64,000 bases of DNA from Endozoicomonas elysicola (GCF_000710775.1 NZ_JOJP01000001.1:176764-240763); one strand, 5' to 3'. Shown: positions 36,118-44,931, counted from the stretch's first letter. Notes: generated by a model not told the origin, from the letters alone. Translations and numbers: made by a program.

Positions 36118-37554
36118 TCACTCACCGTAAGCCAGTGAATCAACAGCCCCTTGACCACTATGGACTCCACCCTCGGTTACCGATGATGGCTTACTGCGAA
36201 TCAGGTAGCCTGCGTACCCCAGTTCACTGGTCAGCGAGTGCCCATCCAGATGCAGGGTAAACATACCAATCTCACTGATCAGATCATCCACAGGTGTAGC
36301 TTCACCCCTGCGTACAACCAGCGCAGAACGGGAACGGTGTCTTGGATGCAAGCGACGCATCAGGGACCATGCCGAATATTCTTCCTCCTGAAGCCTCTTC
36401 AGCTTAGGAAGAATCTCATGGTCAAACACACAATGACCACCGCCTTCACCCTGATTTTTCAATACCCAGTCCTTCGGGCTCTGATGCTCAAACCATCCAG
36501 CTGACTGATCATCAACCGGCTTCATTTCTCCAAGGAAAGGTTTGATTCTGCTGGCTTCATCCAGAGTAAGACCAAATTCCATCAGCTGATCAATAGTCAT
36601 GGATGACAACAACATCTGCACCCGCTTGCTGGTAGCCAGCTGCTGACTGACCGTGGCATTGAGGGCTACTCGATGCTGCTCAATCATCACCCGGGTTTTA
36701 CCCAGGGCTTCGCAGCACCGAACCTCTTCCAGATCGTGGGCGACATAATCACAATGCTGATAACCTGCACGTAGATAGATAGCATCCACTCCGCCCAGGC
36801 CTTCCAGTAATAACCGCTTGTTATCACCCGAAGACAGTTGATCGTAGAGTTGCCGGAATGTCCGGCGTACCGTTTTTACACCCTCTTGCTGGATGGCCTC
36901 CTCCAGAAGGTGTTGGTCATAGACATTATCTTCATCCGGTTGAACCACCATAATAAACAGTGGCTGCCCCACATCACCGGATTGAGCCCGGACAGTCTTG
37001 GCCGCGCCAGCAATGCCTTTGGCAAGATTTTCGATGCAATGATTAGGGACCAACTCCATTGAGCCAGTTTCTGACCAGCTTTGAAAAGCAGCCGGCCACT
37101 GATACCCAAGATAATGATGCAGCTCATGAGCTCGCTGGCCAAAAGGACCCATACCGGCAGCAATGCCATTAAACTCGATCAGTTTGGGCCCATACTCAGC
37201 ATCATCCATAAAGTCCGTTCTCATCAGCAACATGGGAATCCGTTCTGCAGGCACTGAACTGAGGTGAATGGCCTGATGGAGTTCCAGCAGACTGGCAAAA
37301 AAAGCATCGGCGCTGCAAAGCGGTTCGATGGCCTCAATCAGGAACTCATGATTTTCAGAAACCCCATGAATCAGTTTACCCATGAGCGGCACGATGGATT
37401 TCAGCAATTCAAAGCGCTCACGCCTGATCAATGTAGGCGCAAAACTGAAAGTACAGTGCATTGCCGAATCCTTCGAGGTTTTCAGTGCCATTCCATGCAG
37501 TAAAGACCACTCAATAGCGTCCTGAACAGCAAAGGCAATCATGGTTTCTTTCAT
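36118..37554 (-). CDS. Eukaryotic-type glutathione synthetase
   Basis: This ATP-grasp ligase joins gamma-glutamylcysteine and glycine. It resembles the eukaryotic enzyme, not bacterial GshB. Length is 478 residues from ATG 37554 (human enzyme about 474); the frame is open upstream without resemblance. Correspondences are M-R-T-D-F-M (human N-R-S-D-Y-M) near residue 112, I-E-F-N-G-I-A-A-G-M-G (E-I-N-T-I-S-A-S-F-G) with the Mg ligand E127, G-V-D-A-I-Y-L-R-A-G-Y, the Gly-rich loop V-L-K-N-Q-G-E-G-G-G-H, and I-S-E-I-G-M-F with the C-terminal T-E-G-G-V-H-S-G-Q-G. The catalytic elements look intact. No gamma-glutamylcysteine ligase gene is in the window. Confidence 0.88.
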   Translation of the reverse strand: MKETMIAFAVQDAIEWSLLHGMALKTSKDSAMHCTFSFAPTLIRRERFELLKSIVPLMGKLIHGVSENHEFLIEAIEPLCSADAFFASLLELHQAIHLSSVPAERIPMLLMRTDFMDDAEYGPKLIEFNGIAAGMGPFGQRAHELHHYLGYQWPAAFQSWSETGSMELVPNHCIENLAKGIAGAAKTVRAQSGDVGQPLFIMVVQPDEDNVYDQHLLEEAIQQEGVKTVRRTFRQLYDQLSSGDNKRLLLEGLGGVDAIYLRAGYQHCDYVAHDLEEVRCCEALGKTRVMIEQHRVALNATVSQQLATSKRVQMLLSSMTIDQLMEFGLTLDEASRIKPFLGEMKPVDDQSAGWFEHQSPKDWVLKNQGEGGGHCVFDHEILPKLKRLQEEEYSAWSLMRRLHPRHRSRSALVVRRGEATPVDDLISEIGMFTLHLDGHSLTSELGYAGYLIRSKPSSVTEGGVHSGQGAVDSLAYGE

Positions 37555-37668
37555 GGTTCTATCCCGAGTGCGTAAAAAGAGAAGGTTGTGAATTATGGAG
37601 CAATTTTGCAGCACGCAAACGCAGTTGGTTATCAATGTTTACGACTGTCTAAATGACAGATTTGGCTA

Positions 37669-37929
37669 GGTTCTGTTGACATAAGGTTCCTTTCTCAGCT
37701 CAAGCCAGATTACTTCTGACCAGGCGCAAGAACGCAGGAATACCGATGTCTTTCAAGTTCTTGCAACAACGGCAGAAGCATTCTGGCTTGAGCCCTTCGG
37801 GTGGTTCGTAAAGCAGCCTTCCAGCTTCGTTGAACTGGTTTGATGTAGAATCACTACACCTGCACCAGCTCGCCTCGTGGAAAGCGGCTTTACGAACCAC
37901 TGAGTTTGGAAGCTTATGTCAACAGAACC
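37669..37929. mobile_element. 261-bp MITE-like element with TA flanks
   Basis: Terminal inverted repeats begin GGTTCTGTTGACATAAG and end CTTATGTCAACAGAACC. The match extends over about 30 bases with a few mismatches. TA dinucleotides flank both ends (37667-37668 and 37930-37931), which would be the target duplication of an IS630/Tc1-type element. A second perfect 14-bp inverted repeat, GTGGTTCGTAAAGC / GCTTTACGAACCAC, lies inside at 37801-37814 and 37887-37900. No transposase is encoded, so the element would move in trans. Confidence 0.75.
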
Positions 37930-37994
37930 TAAATACCCGGTCATCATCTGCCGATGCAATCAGTTAGACCTTAATGACTGACCGGGAAAAATCC

Positions 37995-38348
37995 ATGGCT
38001 AACAAAAGCAAGCCGATGATCAGAACATTTGCCTTTATGCTTTCTGCATTCAGTATTTCTGCTGTAATCGCAGGTCCATCTCCCAAAGAAGTAGAAGTAT
38101 TTGAGAACAGCTTCAGACAATGCTCCAGCAGCCGCTCAATTATCTCTCCTGGACCAATGGGCCTTTCCGTCACCCACAGAGTTCTGGGACGCACCCCCGG
38201 GGGCTGTCAGGTTGAAATACAATTGTCTCACCCGGCAGCCCCGGGAGAAGATACGATTGTAAGATGTCACATGAATCCTGGAGCACCCTATACCCATCAG
38301 ATTAGTGACCTTTTCAATAATGATTTCAGTGGGTGCACACAGCAATAA
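37995..38348 (+). CDS. Small exported Cys-containing protein, family unknown
   Basis: The 117-residue protein starts at ATG 37995, which follows a GGGA site. The signal peptide (Lys-rich start, then FAFMLSAFSISAVIAG) is clear. The mature part of about 90 residues has four cysteines, consistent with two disulfides in the periplasm or outside. I do not recognise a family. It lies between the MITE-like element and a convergent asparaginase-like gene. Confidence 0.6.
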   Translation: MANKSKPMIRTFAFMLSAFSISAVIAGPSPKEVEVFENSFRQCSSSRSIISPGPMGLSVTHRVLGRTPGGCQVEIQLSHPAAPGEDTIVRCHMNPGAPYTHQISDLFNNDFSGCTQQ

Positions 38349-38366
38349 TAATGGTTTCTGCCAAGA

Positions 38367-38390
38367 GGATTCCCACTTTCGCGGGAATCC
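38367..38390. terminator. Hairpin between convergent genes
   Basis: GGATTCCC and GGGAATCC form a perfect 8-bp stem with an 8-base loop between the 3' ends of the genes ending at 38348 (plus) and 38405 (minus). It lacks a T-run. This GGATTCCC-type stem resembles dispersed REP-like repeats, so it may be both repeat and transcription barrier. Confidence 0.55.
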
Positions 38391-38404
38391 GGTTTATGAA
38401 TTTC

Positions 38405-38905
38405 TCAGTGCAACCCACTCCGCGCATCTGGATGAAACAGTTCCCCATTGAATGCCACATAAACACCAGGCTGCTGATTCCTCAACGCACCCAATGCAAA
38501 TCCGAGGTTGAAACCTGCATCATTCGGTGCAAAACCATCCAGTGGCCACATAGCTCCCGTTAAAACGATAACCTGCTCATGCCCGTCTGGAAGCAACCCT
38601 GAGAGACTTCTCGCGGTGTCAAACACAGTGAATGTCCCATGGGTGATTACATGATGCGTTTGTGATGATGTTAGAATCGCATCCAGAACTTCACGAATGT
38701 CATCGTCATTTATATCACGACTGTCTTTCATACATATTTCACGAACCTCCAGATTTTCACTGACTACTTTTATGTATTTTTCCAGAAACTCAGGAATGCC
38801 TGTACTTTCACGAGGCACCGTAGTGCACTGGTCAATATCATAGTAAGAATCAATGGTTCCCCCGGTAATAATCAACTGCACACTTATAGACTGACTCTGG
38901 CTCAC
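38405..38905 (-). CDS. Single-domain asparaginase-like protein
   Basis: The protein resembles only the N-terminal domain of bacterial L-asparaginase. It has the catalytic T-G-G-T-I-D near the N-terminus, then K-D-S-R-D-I, I-T-H-G-T-F-T-V-F-D-T-A (usually H-G-T-D-T) and V-L-T-G-A-M-W-P. Length from a GTG at 38905 is 166 residues. That start has a GGAAG site ten bases upstream, while an upstream TTG (38974) adds 23 residues without resemblance. Full asparaginases have about 330 residues with a second domain; short one-domain homologues exist. The change of H-G-T-D to H-G-T-F removes a usual catalytic Asp, so activity is uncertain. Confidence 0.75.
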   Translation of the reverse strand: MSQSQSISVQLIITGGTIDSYYDIDQCTTVPRESTGIPEFLEKYIKVVSENLEVREICMKDSRDINDDDIREVLDAILTSSQTHHVITHGTFTVFDTARSLSGLLPDGHEQVIVLTGAMWPLDGFAPNDAGFNLGFALGALRNQQPGVYVAFNGELFHPDARSGLH

Positions 38906-39108
38906 GGCTTGACTACTTCCTTTTTTAATACTCAGGGTAAATACTATTTTTTGTTCAACCACCTCGATGAACAATCAATACCTGCAGTTCACCACAAAAC
39001 ACTCAACGTGAACATTTCGTGAAATTGAACAGATCCCATATTCATTACGCAGTAAACTGCGTCAGTTTACGAAGCCTGATTCTATAACCTGTTATTGTGA
39101 CCACCTGC

Positions 39109-39885
39109 ATGAGCCTGTCTGATAATCTTAGGTATCTTTGTTCTGAGTACAGTTCCATTGCTGAAGTTTGCCGATGTATCCCATTCAATCGACAGCAGTT
39201 TAACCGTTATCTTAGCGGTGAAAACCGGCCAAGAGGTCAGAATATCAGGCGACTCTGCGAGTTCTTCGGGATAACAGAAACGGTTCTGCTCATGCCTCAT
39301 GAACAGTTTCTACAAAACTATAAACGGAAAAGCCCGGCCGTAGAGTTCAATAGTGTTCTGTCTAGTTTTCAAACATTCAGCCAGCAAAGCTCGCCTCAAC
39401 TGGAAAAATATCTGGGTTATTACTTCCAATACTATTACTCCATGAGCTCTCCCCGACACATTCTTAAAGGTCTGGTACGACTGGAAGAAAAAGAAAATAT
39501 CGTATGTTATGAACGTATTGAGCGTCTTGAAGAAACCCTCCACCGAAAACCGGTGAATTACTGCCTTTATAAAGGGCTGGCTATTCTTCGAAATGATCGC
39601 CTGTTTTTGCTGGATTATGAAAGTGTCACCGGCAATGAGATAGTGGAAACCATTCTTTACCCAAGCTTCAAACACCGTGTTGATTTGCTCGAAGGCACAA
39701 TGCTGGGTGTTTCAGCAACAAGAAAACGTGAGCCCATGGTACGAAGCGTTGTCTGGGAGTACCTGGGAAAAAAGATACCTTTTCGAAAAAGCCTCAAATC
39801 GTGCAGACTCTATCAACCTGACTCATCAGAGATTCCGGCAGGCATCCTTCAGAAGCTGGAAACACCCGAATCTACACAGCACTGA
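39109..39885 (+). CDS. XRE-type helix-turn-helix protein with C-terminal sensory-like domain
   Basis: About 258 residues. The N-terminal 60-65 residues form a Cro/C1-type HTH (LSDNLRYLCSEYSSIAEVCR, then FNRQQFNRYLSGENRPR and LCEFFGI). The remaining 190 residues carry no motif I recognise but keep a mixed alpha/beta pattern (YCLYKGLAILRNDRLFLLDYE), possibly a ligand-sensing domain. GTG 39097 is an alternative start; neither start has a clear ribosome-binding site. The 3' end overlaps the convergent ArsR-type gene by 37 bases. Confidence 0.75.
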   Translation: MSLSDNLRYLCSEYSSIAEVCRCIPFNRQQFNRYLSGENRPRGQNIRRLCEFFGITETVLLMPHEQFLQNYKRKSPAVEFNSVLSSFQTFSQQSSPQLEKYLGYYFQYYYSMSSPRHILKGLVRLEEKENIVCYERIERLEETLHRKPVNYCLYKGLAILRNDRLFLLDYESVTGNEIVETILYPSFKHRVDLLEGTMLGVSATRKREPMVRSVVWEYLGKKIPFRKSLKSCRLYQPDSSEIPAGILQKLETPESTQH

Positions 39886-40154
39886 TCACGCAGAAAGTCG
39901 AGTAATTGATCAAATACCTGAAACTGAGGAATGCAGTATAAAAGACGTCCATCTCTGATCTGTTGAACCAGCCCAACGGAAACCAATGCTGAAAGGTGAT
40001 GAGATAATGTCGAGCCGGGAATATCCAGTTCTTTCTGTAGAGCACCAACCGGAATCCCTGACCTGCCTGCTTTTACCAGTCTTTTATAGATACTTAACCG
40101 GACAGGATGTCCCAATTCCTTAAGCGTTTTAGCGTAGTCATCAATATTCATCAT
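39849..40154 (-). CDS. ArsR-family winged-helix regulator
   Basis: The 101-residue repressor-type protein has KTLKELGHPVRLSIYKRLV, then the recognition region ELDIPGSTLSHHLSALVSVGLV and the wing RDGRLLYC. The usual ELCVCDL metal box is absent. A Cys-Cys pair lies near the C-terminus (RDQCCVDSG), which could form a different thiol sensor site. It lies 62 bases downstream of the CC-repeat permease gene, probably in one transcript, and likely regulates it. Confidence 0.9.
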   Translation of the reverse strand: MMNIDDYAKTLKELGHPVRLSIYKRLVKAGRSGIPVGALQKELDIPGSTLSHHLSALVSVGLVQQIRDGRLLYCIPQFQVFDQLLDFLRDQCCVDSGVSSF

Positions 40155-40216
40155 TATTACCTTTACAACAAACGGCTGACTCCCAGGGAAGTCAGCCGCT
40201 CTTGTAAAAGAAGGCC

Positions 40217-41326
40217 TCAGATTAAGGTCATTACCAGGCCCGCAGAGATTGCCATGGTGAAAATCACCGCCAGGAAGGCAACAATCATCGGGTTACGGAA
40301 CAGACTCTTCAGCAGAATCACCTCCGTCAGGCTGGCACCGGCACTACCGATAATCAACGCCATCAGGGCACCCATTCCCATACCTTTGGCAGCTAGAGCA
40401 GCAGCCAGGGGAATAACCGCTTCAGCTCGAATGTACAGAGGTACACCAATGATCGCCGCGAATGGAATCGCCAATGGATTATCCGGGCCTGCGTACTGGG
40501 CAATAAAGTCCGCAGGAATGAATCCATAAGTAAAGGCACCAATACCAACACCCAGCATCAGAATCGGGAAGATCTTCTTAAACTGGCTCCAGGTTTCATC
40601 CCAGATACGGCCCCAGCGATCATTACTCTTGGGCTTGCTGTCGCCACAGGCGGTTGCACAACCGGAAGCAGCTGGAGCAGGCTTGCTATCACAACAGCTG
40701 CTGCTTTTTTCAGAAGACGGAGCTTCTACTACAGGCTTGGCATCGCAACAGCTGGCCTTTGGTGCAGGCTTACTGTCACAGCAACTGCCTGCTTCAGTTT
40801 CACCGTATATCACATCTTTGCGAACGTAACGCTCAAAGCCCAGTTTCTCCAGAATGTAACCACCGGCGACAGAAACGGTCAGCGCAATAGCGAAGTATAT
40901 GACCGTCACCTTCATACCAAAGGTTGCCAGCAACAGACCCATAATAATCGGGTTCATCAGTGGCGAGGTAAACAGGAACGTGATTGTCGGACCAAAACCT
41001 GCCCGGGCTTTAAGAAGACCGGTCAGCATTGGGATGGTAGAACAGCTGCAGAACGGGGTCAGCGCCCCCAGAAGGCCAGCTGAAACGTAGCCTTTACCAC
41101 CCTTGGAACCGAGTATCTTCTGAATTTTCTCTGCTGGCATATACTCCAGGATCACGCCGATAATAAAGCTGACAATCAGGAACAGAATGGTCAGTTCGCC
41201 AGCCAGAAAAATAAAGGTACCCAGTGCATCAACCAGATTCTGTGCCATATCAGCACCAATACTGGATTCCAGTGCCGGTTTTATGACCGGACCGATAAAA
41301 TCGGTTATCTGCTGCTGTATACTCAT
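40217..41326 (-). CDS. DUF318/ArsP-type permease with Cys-rich CC-repeat cytosolic loop
   Basis: The 369-residue membrane protein has about eight helices. The family hallmark G-A-L-T-P-F-C-S-C-S-T-I-P-M is in the first half, with F-T-S-P-L-M-N-P soon after, and a matching G-A-S-L-T-E-V-I-L-L block is in the second half. Members include ArsP (organoarsenical export) and Cu/Zn efflux proteins such as the SO_0444 family. The central loop (about residues 180-235) carries three S-C-C-D-[SA]-K-P repeats plus a related G-C-A-T-A-C-G-D-S-K-P unit, eight cysteines in all, presumably a soft-metal collector. The arsenic genes next door support an As/metal role; the exact substrate is unknown. Confidence 0.85.
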   Translation of the reverse strand: MSIQQQITDFIGPVIKPALESSIGADMAQNLVDALGTFIFLAGELTILFLIVSFIIGVILEYMPAEKIQKILGSKGGKGYVSAGLLGALTPFCSCSTIPMLTGLLKARAGFGPTITFLFTSPLMNPIIMGLLLATFGMKVTVIYFAIALTVSVAGGYILEKLGFERYVRKDVIYGETEAGSCCDSKPAPKASCCDAKPVVEAPSSEKSSSCCDSKPAPAASGCATACGDSKPKSNDRWGRIWDETWSQFKKIFPILMLGVGIGAFTYGFIPADFIAQYAGPDNPLAIPFAAIIGVPLYIRAEAVIPLAAALAAKGMGMGALMALIIGSAGASLTEVILLKSLFRNPMIVAFLAVIFTMAISAGLVMTLI

Positions 41327-41386
41327 ATCAATAATTCCAGAAAAATAGAAATATAAACCTAAAAAAATTTCCTCTTGCTGACCTGT

Positions 41387-41437
41387 CTGATCTTCTTATG
41401 TAGATAAGATCAGTGATCGCTTCCTTTCATGCGATCA
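41387..41437. promoter_or_regulatory. Two adjacent dyads upstream of the CC-repeat permease
   Basis: CTGATCTT/AAGATCAG (41387-41394 and 41406-41413) is followed directly by TGATCGC/GCGATCA (41414-41420 and 41431-41437). Both are perfect inverted repeats about 60-110 bases upstream of the permease start. They are candidate operators for the linked ArsR-type regulator, or a hairpin structure in the leader. Confidence 0.45.
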
Positions 41438-41634
41438 TCAGCATGTAGCTTGTCGATGAGCGTATATTAGGTGAATGAAAGAACACACTCAACTATTTTT
41501 CTAAAAATATGGAAATATTTATACCTATAGCTATTGAGACACTGCCTTTAACCGAGTGTTAATTACCCTGTAACACTGATGAGAGAAGGGGTTAAAGTCA
41601 TTTTACATATGCTTTTGGTTTACGGCGTAAAGCA

Positions 41635-41663
41635 GGAGCCAGCCTATTTTTTACGATGGCTCC
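41635..41663 (-). terminator. Hairpin downstream of arsA
   Basis: Arms GGAGCCA and TGGCTCC flank a T/A-rich loop 25 bases beyond the arsA stop. It is a plausible end-of-operon structure, although the T-run lies in the loop and not after the stem. Confidence 0.4.
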
Positions 41664-41687
41664 AGCCTGAAAACGATGAATTAACAG

Positions 41688-43406
41688 TCAAAGCAGCCCA
41701 TTTTCCTGCCAGGGAAGAAGGTACATGACGTCGCTGTGCCTGGAAGCAATCTCATTAAGATAATCAGCCTCTCTCTTCCGACGGGACACCAGCAATGGAT
41801 CTGTTACCTCCAGCGGCGTCAGTGACTGATTCACCACCCAGCCCGCCGGCTTGATCCCAGCCCTTGCCAGATCTTCCTGAAGGTCAGCCGCCTCATGAAC
41901 CGGTGTCGCTTCCGGCAGTGTGCAAATCAGGAGCCTGGAAAACTCCGGATCCCGTAATCGTGGTAGCAGCCCGGTCACTTCTTCTGAGTGCGCATCGCCA
42001 CGCTTCAATACTTCCCGGTGGTAACTCTGGGCGGTGTCCAGCAGTAAGATCGTGTGCCCGGTCGGCGCTGTATCAATAACGGTAATGCGGTTATCGGCAT
42101 TAAACACGGTACGGGAAAATGCCTGGAAGACCGCAATTTCCTCAATACACGGGGATCTCAAATCCTCTTCCAGCAACGCACGTCCATCATCATCCAGATG
42201 AGCAGCGTCAGCCAACACCTCTGAACGGTAACGCTCAATCTCCTCTACAGGGTTGATACGCTCAACCACCAGATTATCCGTCACTTGCCCGACAGCATCG
42301 TGCACGTGAGCCGCAGGATCCGTTGTAGTAAGAGTGACTGGTAAGCCCCGTTCAGCAAGCCTTCGGGCGATCATAACGGCAACTGAGGTTTTGCCAACAC
42401 CACCTTTACCCAATGTCATCACAATGCCACGGCCACTGTCTGCCAGACCATCAATAAATCGGGTGAGGTCTGCACTTTTTGGCGTTGTATAAACTCGTTC
42501 CTGTTCAGCTGCTGCTTTACCACTGCTACTTTCAAAAAAAGTTTTGAGCCCTTCAATACCAATTGGAGGATTTGCAGACATGGCAATGGTCGAAACTGGC
42601 AGATGACTCAACTGCTCAGGCATATCACTTAGAGCGTTTCTGGCAAGAGCCTCCAGGGCAATGGCAACCCGATCATTTGCATCGGTCGCTTTGAACATTC
42701 CATTCACCACCAGATGCTGATTAGTAATACCCAGTTCCAGCAACTCTCCACTGGTACGTGCAGCTTCTTTCAGGGCCGAGTCATCAGGACGAGTGATTAA
42801 CACCAATCGTGTCTGGTTTTCATCAGAAAGAATCTCCACGGCTCGGGCGTACAGTGCTGTCTGTTTTTCCAGTGCCGCCAGTGGCCCAAGGCAGGAAGAC
42901 CCTGTCGTATTATCCGCGACAAAGCCCGTCCATGCACGGGGCAGAGAAAGCAGTCGCAGTGTGTGGCCAGTGGGTGCCGTATCAAAAATGACACGGTCAA
43001 AGCCTTCGGTGACCTGCTCATCGGCCAGCAACTCGGTAAAGGCATCAAAAGCAGCAACCTCCAGAGTGCAGGCTCCAGACAGCTGTTCTTCCATATTCTC
43101 AAGGACTGCGTCGGGCAAAACACCTCTGTAAGGCTCAATGGCCTTTGCACGATAAGCTGCAGCTGCTGCACGTGGATCAATATTCAGAGCAAACAGGTTT
43201 TCAACCCGGTTTACCGAAGTCGGTTCGCCACTTAAGCGGGTTTCCAGCACCTCATCCACATTCGATGCAGGATCGGTGCTCACCAGCAATACCTTTTCTC
43301 CGGCAAGGGCCTGACGGACAGCGGTAGCACAGGCCGTACTGGTTTTTCCTACGCCCCCCTTGCCGGTAAAGAACAACACTCGTGGCATATTTTCCAGGAA
43401 AGTCAT
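41688..43406 (-). CDS. arsA: Arsenite efflux ATPase ArsA
   Basis: This is the soluble ATPase that energises arsenite export. Its 572 residues comprise two homologous halves, each with a deviant Walker A: FTGKGGVGKTS near residue 15 and TLGKGGVGKTS near residue 330. Each half also has DTAPTGHTLRLL/DTAPTGHTILLL. The metal-site cysteines appear in S-G-A-C-T-L-E-V (first half) and R-S-P-C-I-E-E-I (second half). The start at 43406 follows a strong AAGGAG site. It is the last gene of acr3-arsD-arsA, 11 bases after arsD. Confidence 0.96.
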   Translation of the reverse strand: MTFLENMPRVLFFTGKGGVGKTSTACATAVRQALAGEKVLLVSTDPASNVDEVLETRLSGEPTSVNRVENLFALNIDPRAAAAAYRAKAIEPYRGVLPDAVLENMEEQLSGACTLEVAAFDAFTELLADEQVTEGFDRVIFDTAPTGHTLRLLSLPRAWTGFVADNTTGSSCLGPLAALEKQTALYARAVEILSDENQTRLVLITRPDDSALKEAARTSGELLELGITNQHLVVNGMFKATDANDRVAIALEALARNALSDMPEQLSHLPVSTIAMSANPPIGIEGLKTFFESSSGKAAAEQERVYTTPKSADLTRFIDGLADSGRGIVMTLGKGGVGKTSVAVMIARRLAERGLPVTLTTTDPAAHVHDAVGQVTDNLVVERINPVEEIERYRSEVLADAAHLDDDGRALLEEDLRSPCIEEIAVFQAFSRTVFNADNRITVIDTAPTGHTILLLDTAQSYHREVLKRGDAHSEEVTGLLPRLRDPEFSRLLICTLPEATPVHEAADLQEDLARAGIKPAGWVVNQSLTPLEVTDPLLVSRRKREADYLNEIASRHSDVMYLLPWQENGLL

Positions 43407-43417
43407 CACGTCACTCC

Positions 43418-43789
43418 TTAACAGGCACCACTGCAGCAACAACCATCTGTAGCCGTTACTGATTTAGCTTCATCCATTTCGACCGGTTCACCAGCCACCA
43501 TGGCAACCAGTTGCTCACGGGTTGGGTAAGCTCCATAGCTGACCATTTCACCGTCGCGCATAATGATGGGCAGTGCTTCATTTTGATGGGCTTCCAGCAT
43601 GGCCCTGACTGTCAGGTTGGCAGCAAAAACAGCCGCTTCCTGTGCCAGGTTATGACGGATCACCTGATGCCCCAGGGATTCCAGGTGACTCAGATCTGCC
43701 GAAAAAACTGACAACTTCTGGTCCGGCTTTGGACCACAAACACCAGAAGAGCAGCACATAGCAGGATCAAACACGGTAATAGCCGACAT
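43418..43789 (-). CDS. arsD: Arsenite metallochaperone ArsD
   Basis: The 123-residue protein transfers As(III) to ArsA and may act as a weak repressor. The conserved cysteines are present: the vicinal pair and third Cys in FDPAMCCSSGVCGP (residues about 12-18), and a C-terminal C-C-C-S-G-A-C cluster. An AAGGA site precedes the ATG. It lies between acr3 and arsA. Confidence 0.95.
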   Translation of the reverse strand: MSAITVFDPAMCCSSGVCGPKPDQKLSVFSADLSHLESLGHQVIRHNLAQEAAVFAANLTVRAMLEAHQNEALPIIMRDGEMVSYGAYPTREQLVAMVAGEPVEMDEAKSVTATDGCCCSGAC

Positions 43790-43872
43790 CGTTGTGTCCT
43801 TATCTCTTTTACATTTCTATGGAATTGGATGACTACCGAAGCCTATCGGTAGTCGAGTAAACGGAAAGATAA

Positions 43873-44904
43873 TTAACCTGCGTGAGCAACCGGGAAACGA
43901 TCGCGGGTACGATTTGCGTAAGCCACCAGCGCCAGCATGATAGGCACTTCAACCAAAACACCGACCACTGTTGCCAGTGCCGCTCCGGAGTTAAGACCAA
44001 ACAAGCTGATCGCTACGGCGACCGCTAACTCAAAGAAGTTAGATGCGCCGATCATCCCACCGGGTGCAGCAATACTGTGAGGTTCTTTCCACTTGTACAT
44101 CCAGTAGTAGGCAATGGCGAAGATGAGTACGGTCTGAATAATTAATGGAATAGCGATCAGTACAATATCCACTGGATTGGCCAGGATCCGTGGAGCCTGA
44201 AAACCAAACAGCAGTACTACGGTCAGGATCAAACCGAGAATTGATAATGGTTTCACCCGATGGCCAAAGGTCTGAAGCGCCTGTTCAGATCGCAGAATTT
44301 TCCGAGTAAGCAGACCTGCCAGCAGAGGAATCACGATAAACAATACAACGGAAAGAAAGAGCGTACTCCAGGGTACGATGACATCCGTAACACCGAGCAG
44401 GAACGCAGCAATTGGAGCAAAAGCCACAACCATCACCAGATCATTAACCGCCACCTGAACCAGTGTGTAGTTGGCATCTCCACGGGTCAGCTGGCTCCAG
44501 ACAAAAACCATCGCGGTACAGGGTGCAACCCCCAGCAGGATCATCCCGGCAATGTATTCATCACCCAGCTCCGGAGAAATAAGGCCAGTAAAGCTGCCGA
44601 AGATATAGCGAATAAACAGGATCGCCAGAAGCGCCATGGTAAATGGCTTAATCAACCAGTTGACAGTCAGCGTGACAATCAAGCCTTTTGGGCGACGATG
44701 GATGTTTTTTACAGCAGTAAAATCGATCTGCATCATCATCGGATAAATCATCAGCCAGATCAGCACCGCAATCACAAAATTAATGCTGGCGTACTCCCAG
44801 CTTCCCAGGGTAGAGAAGATAGCTGGAAACAGTGTTCCACCGACCAACCCTGCAAGCATGGCCAGAGCCACCCAAACACTTAAATAACGTTCAAAAATAC
44901 CCAT
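43873..44904 (-). CDS. Arsenite efflux transporter, ACR3 family
   Basis: The 343-residue inner-membrane carrier has ten predicted helices. It has the essential cysteine in [18 protein letters not shown] and the late glutamate in [12 protein letters not shown], both Acr3 hallmarks. It belongs to the ACR3 (BASS superfamily) type of arsenite exporter, not the unrelated ArsB antiporter. Coupling with ArsA/ArsD downstream suggests ATP-driven export. A dyad like the one upstream of arsR lies just before its start. Confidence 0.95.
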   Translation of the reverse strand: MGIFERYLSVWVALAMLAGLVGGTLFPAIFSTLGSWEYASINFVIAVLIWLMIYPMMMQIDFTAVKNIHRRPKGLIVTLTVNWLIKPFTMALLAILFIRYIFGSFTGLISPELGDEYIAGMILLGVAPCTAMVFVWSQLTRGDANYTLVQVAVNDLVMVVAFAPIAAFLLGVTDVIVPWSTLFLSVVLFIVIPLLAGLLTRKILRSEQALQTFGHRVKPLSILGLILTVVLLFGFQAPRILANPVDIVLIAIPLIIQTVLIFAIAYYWMYKWKEPHSIAAPGGMIGASNFFELAVAVAISLFGLNSGAALATVVGVLVEVPIMLALVAYANRTRDRFPVAHAG

Positions 44905-44931
44905 GATTTGAGCCTCTGCAAGCCATCGACA

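Noticed and set aside
37700-37900. 66-codon minus-strand frame in the MITE-like element
   Set aside because: Cys/Leu-rich translation without transposase motifs; it is explained by the inverted-repeat structure.
44260-44883. 207-codon plus-strand frame opposite acr3
   Set aside because: Antisense to a clear Acr3 transporter; its Asn/His/Gln-rich composition is that of a complement of hydrophobic codons.
43873-44904. ArsB-type arsenite antiporter
   Set aside because: The [10 protein letters not shown] cysteine motif and length fit ACR3, which is unrelated to the 12-helix ArsB.
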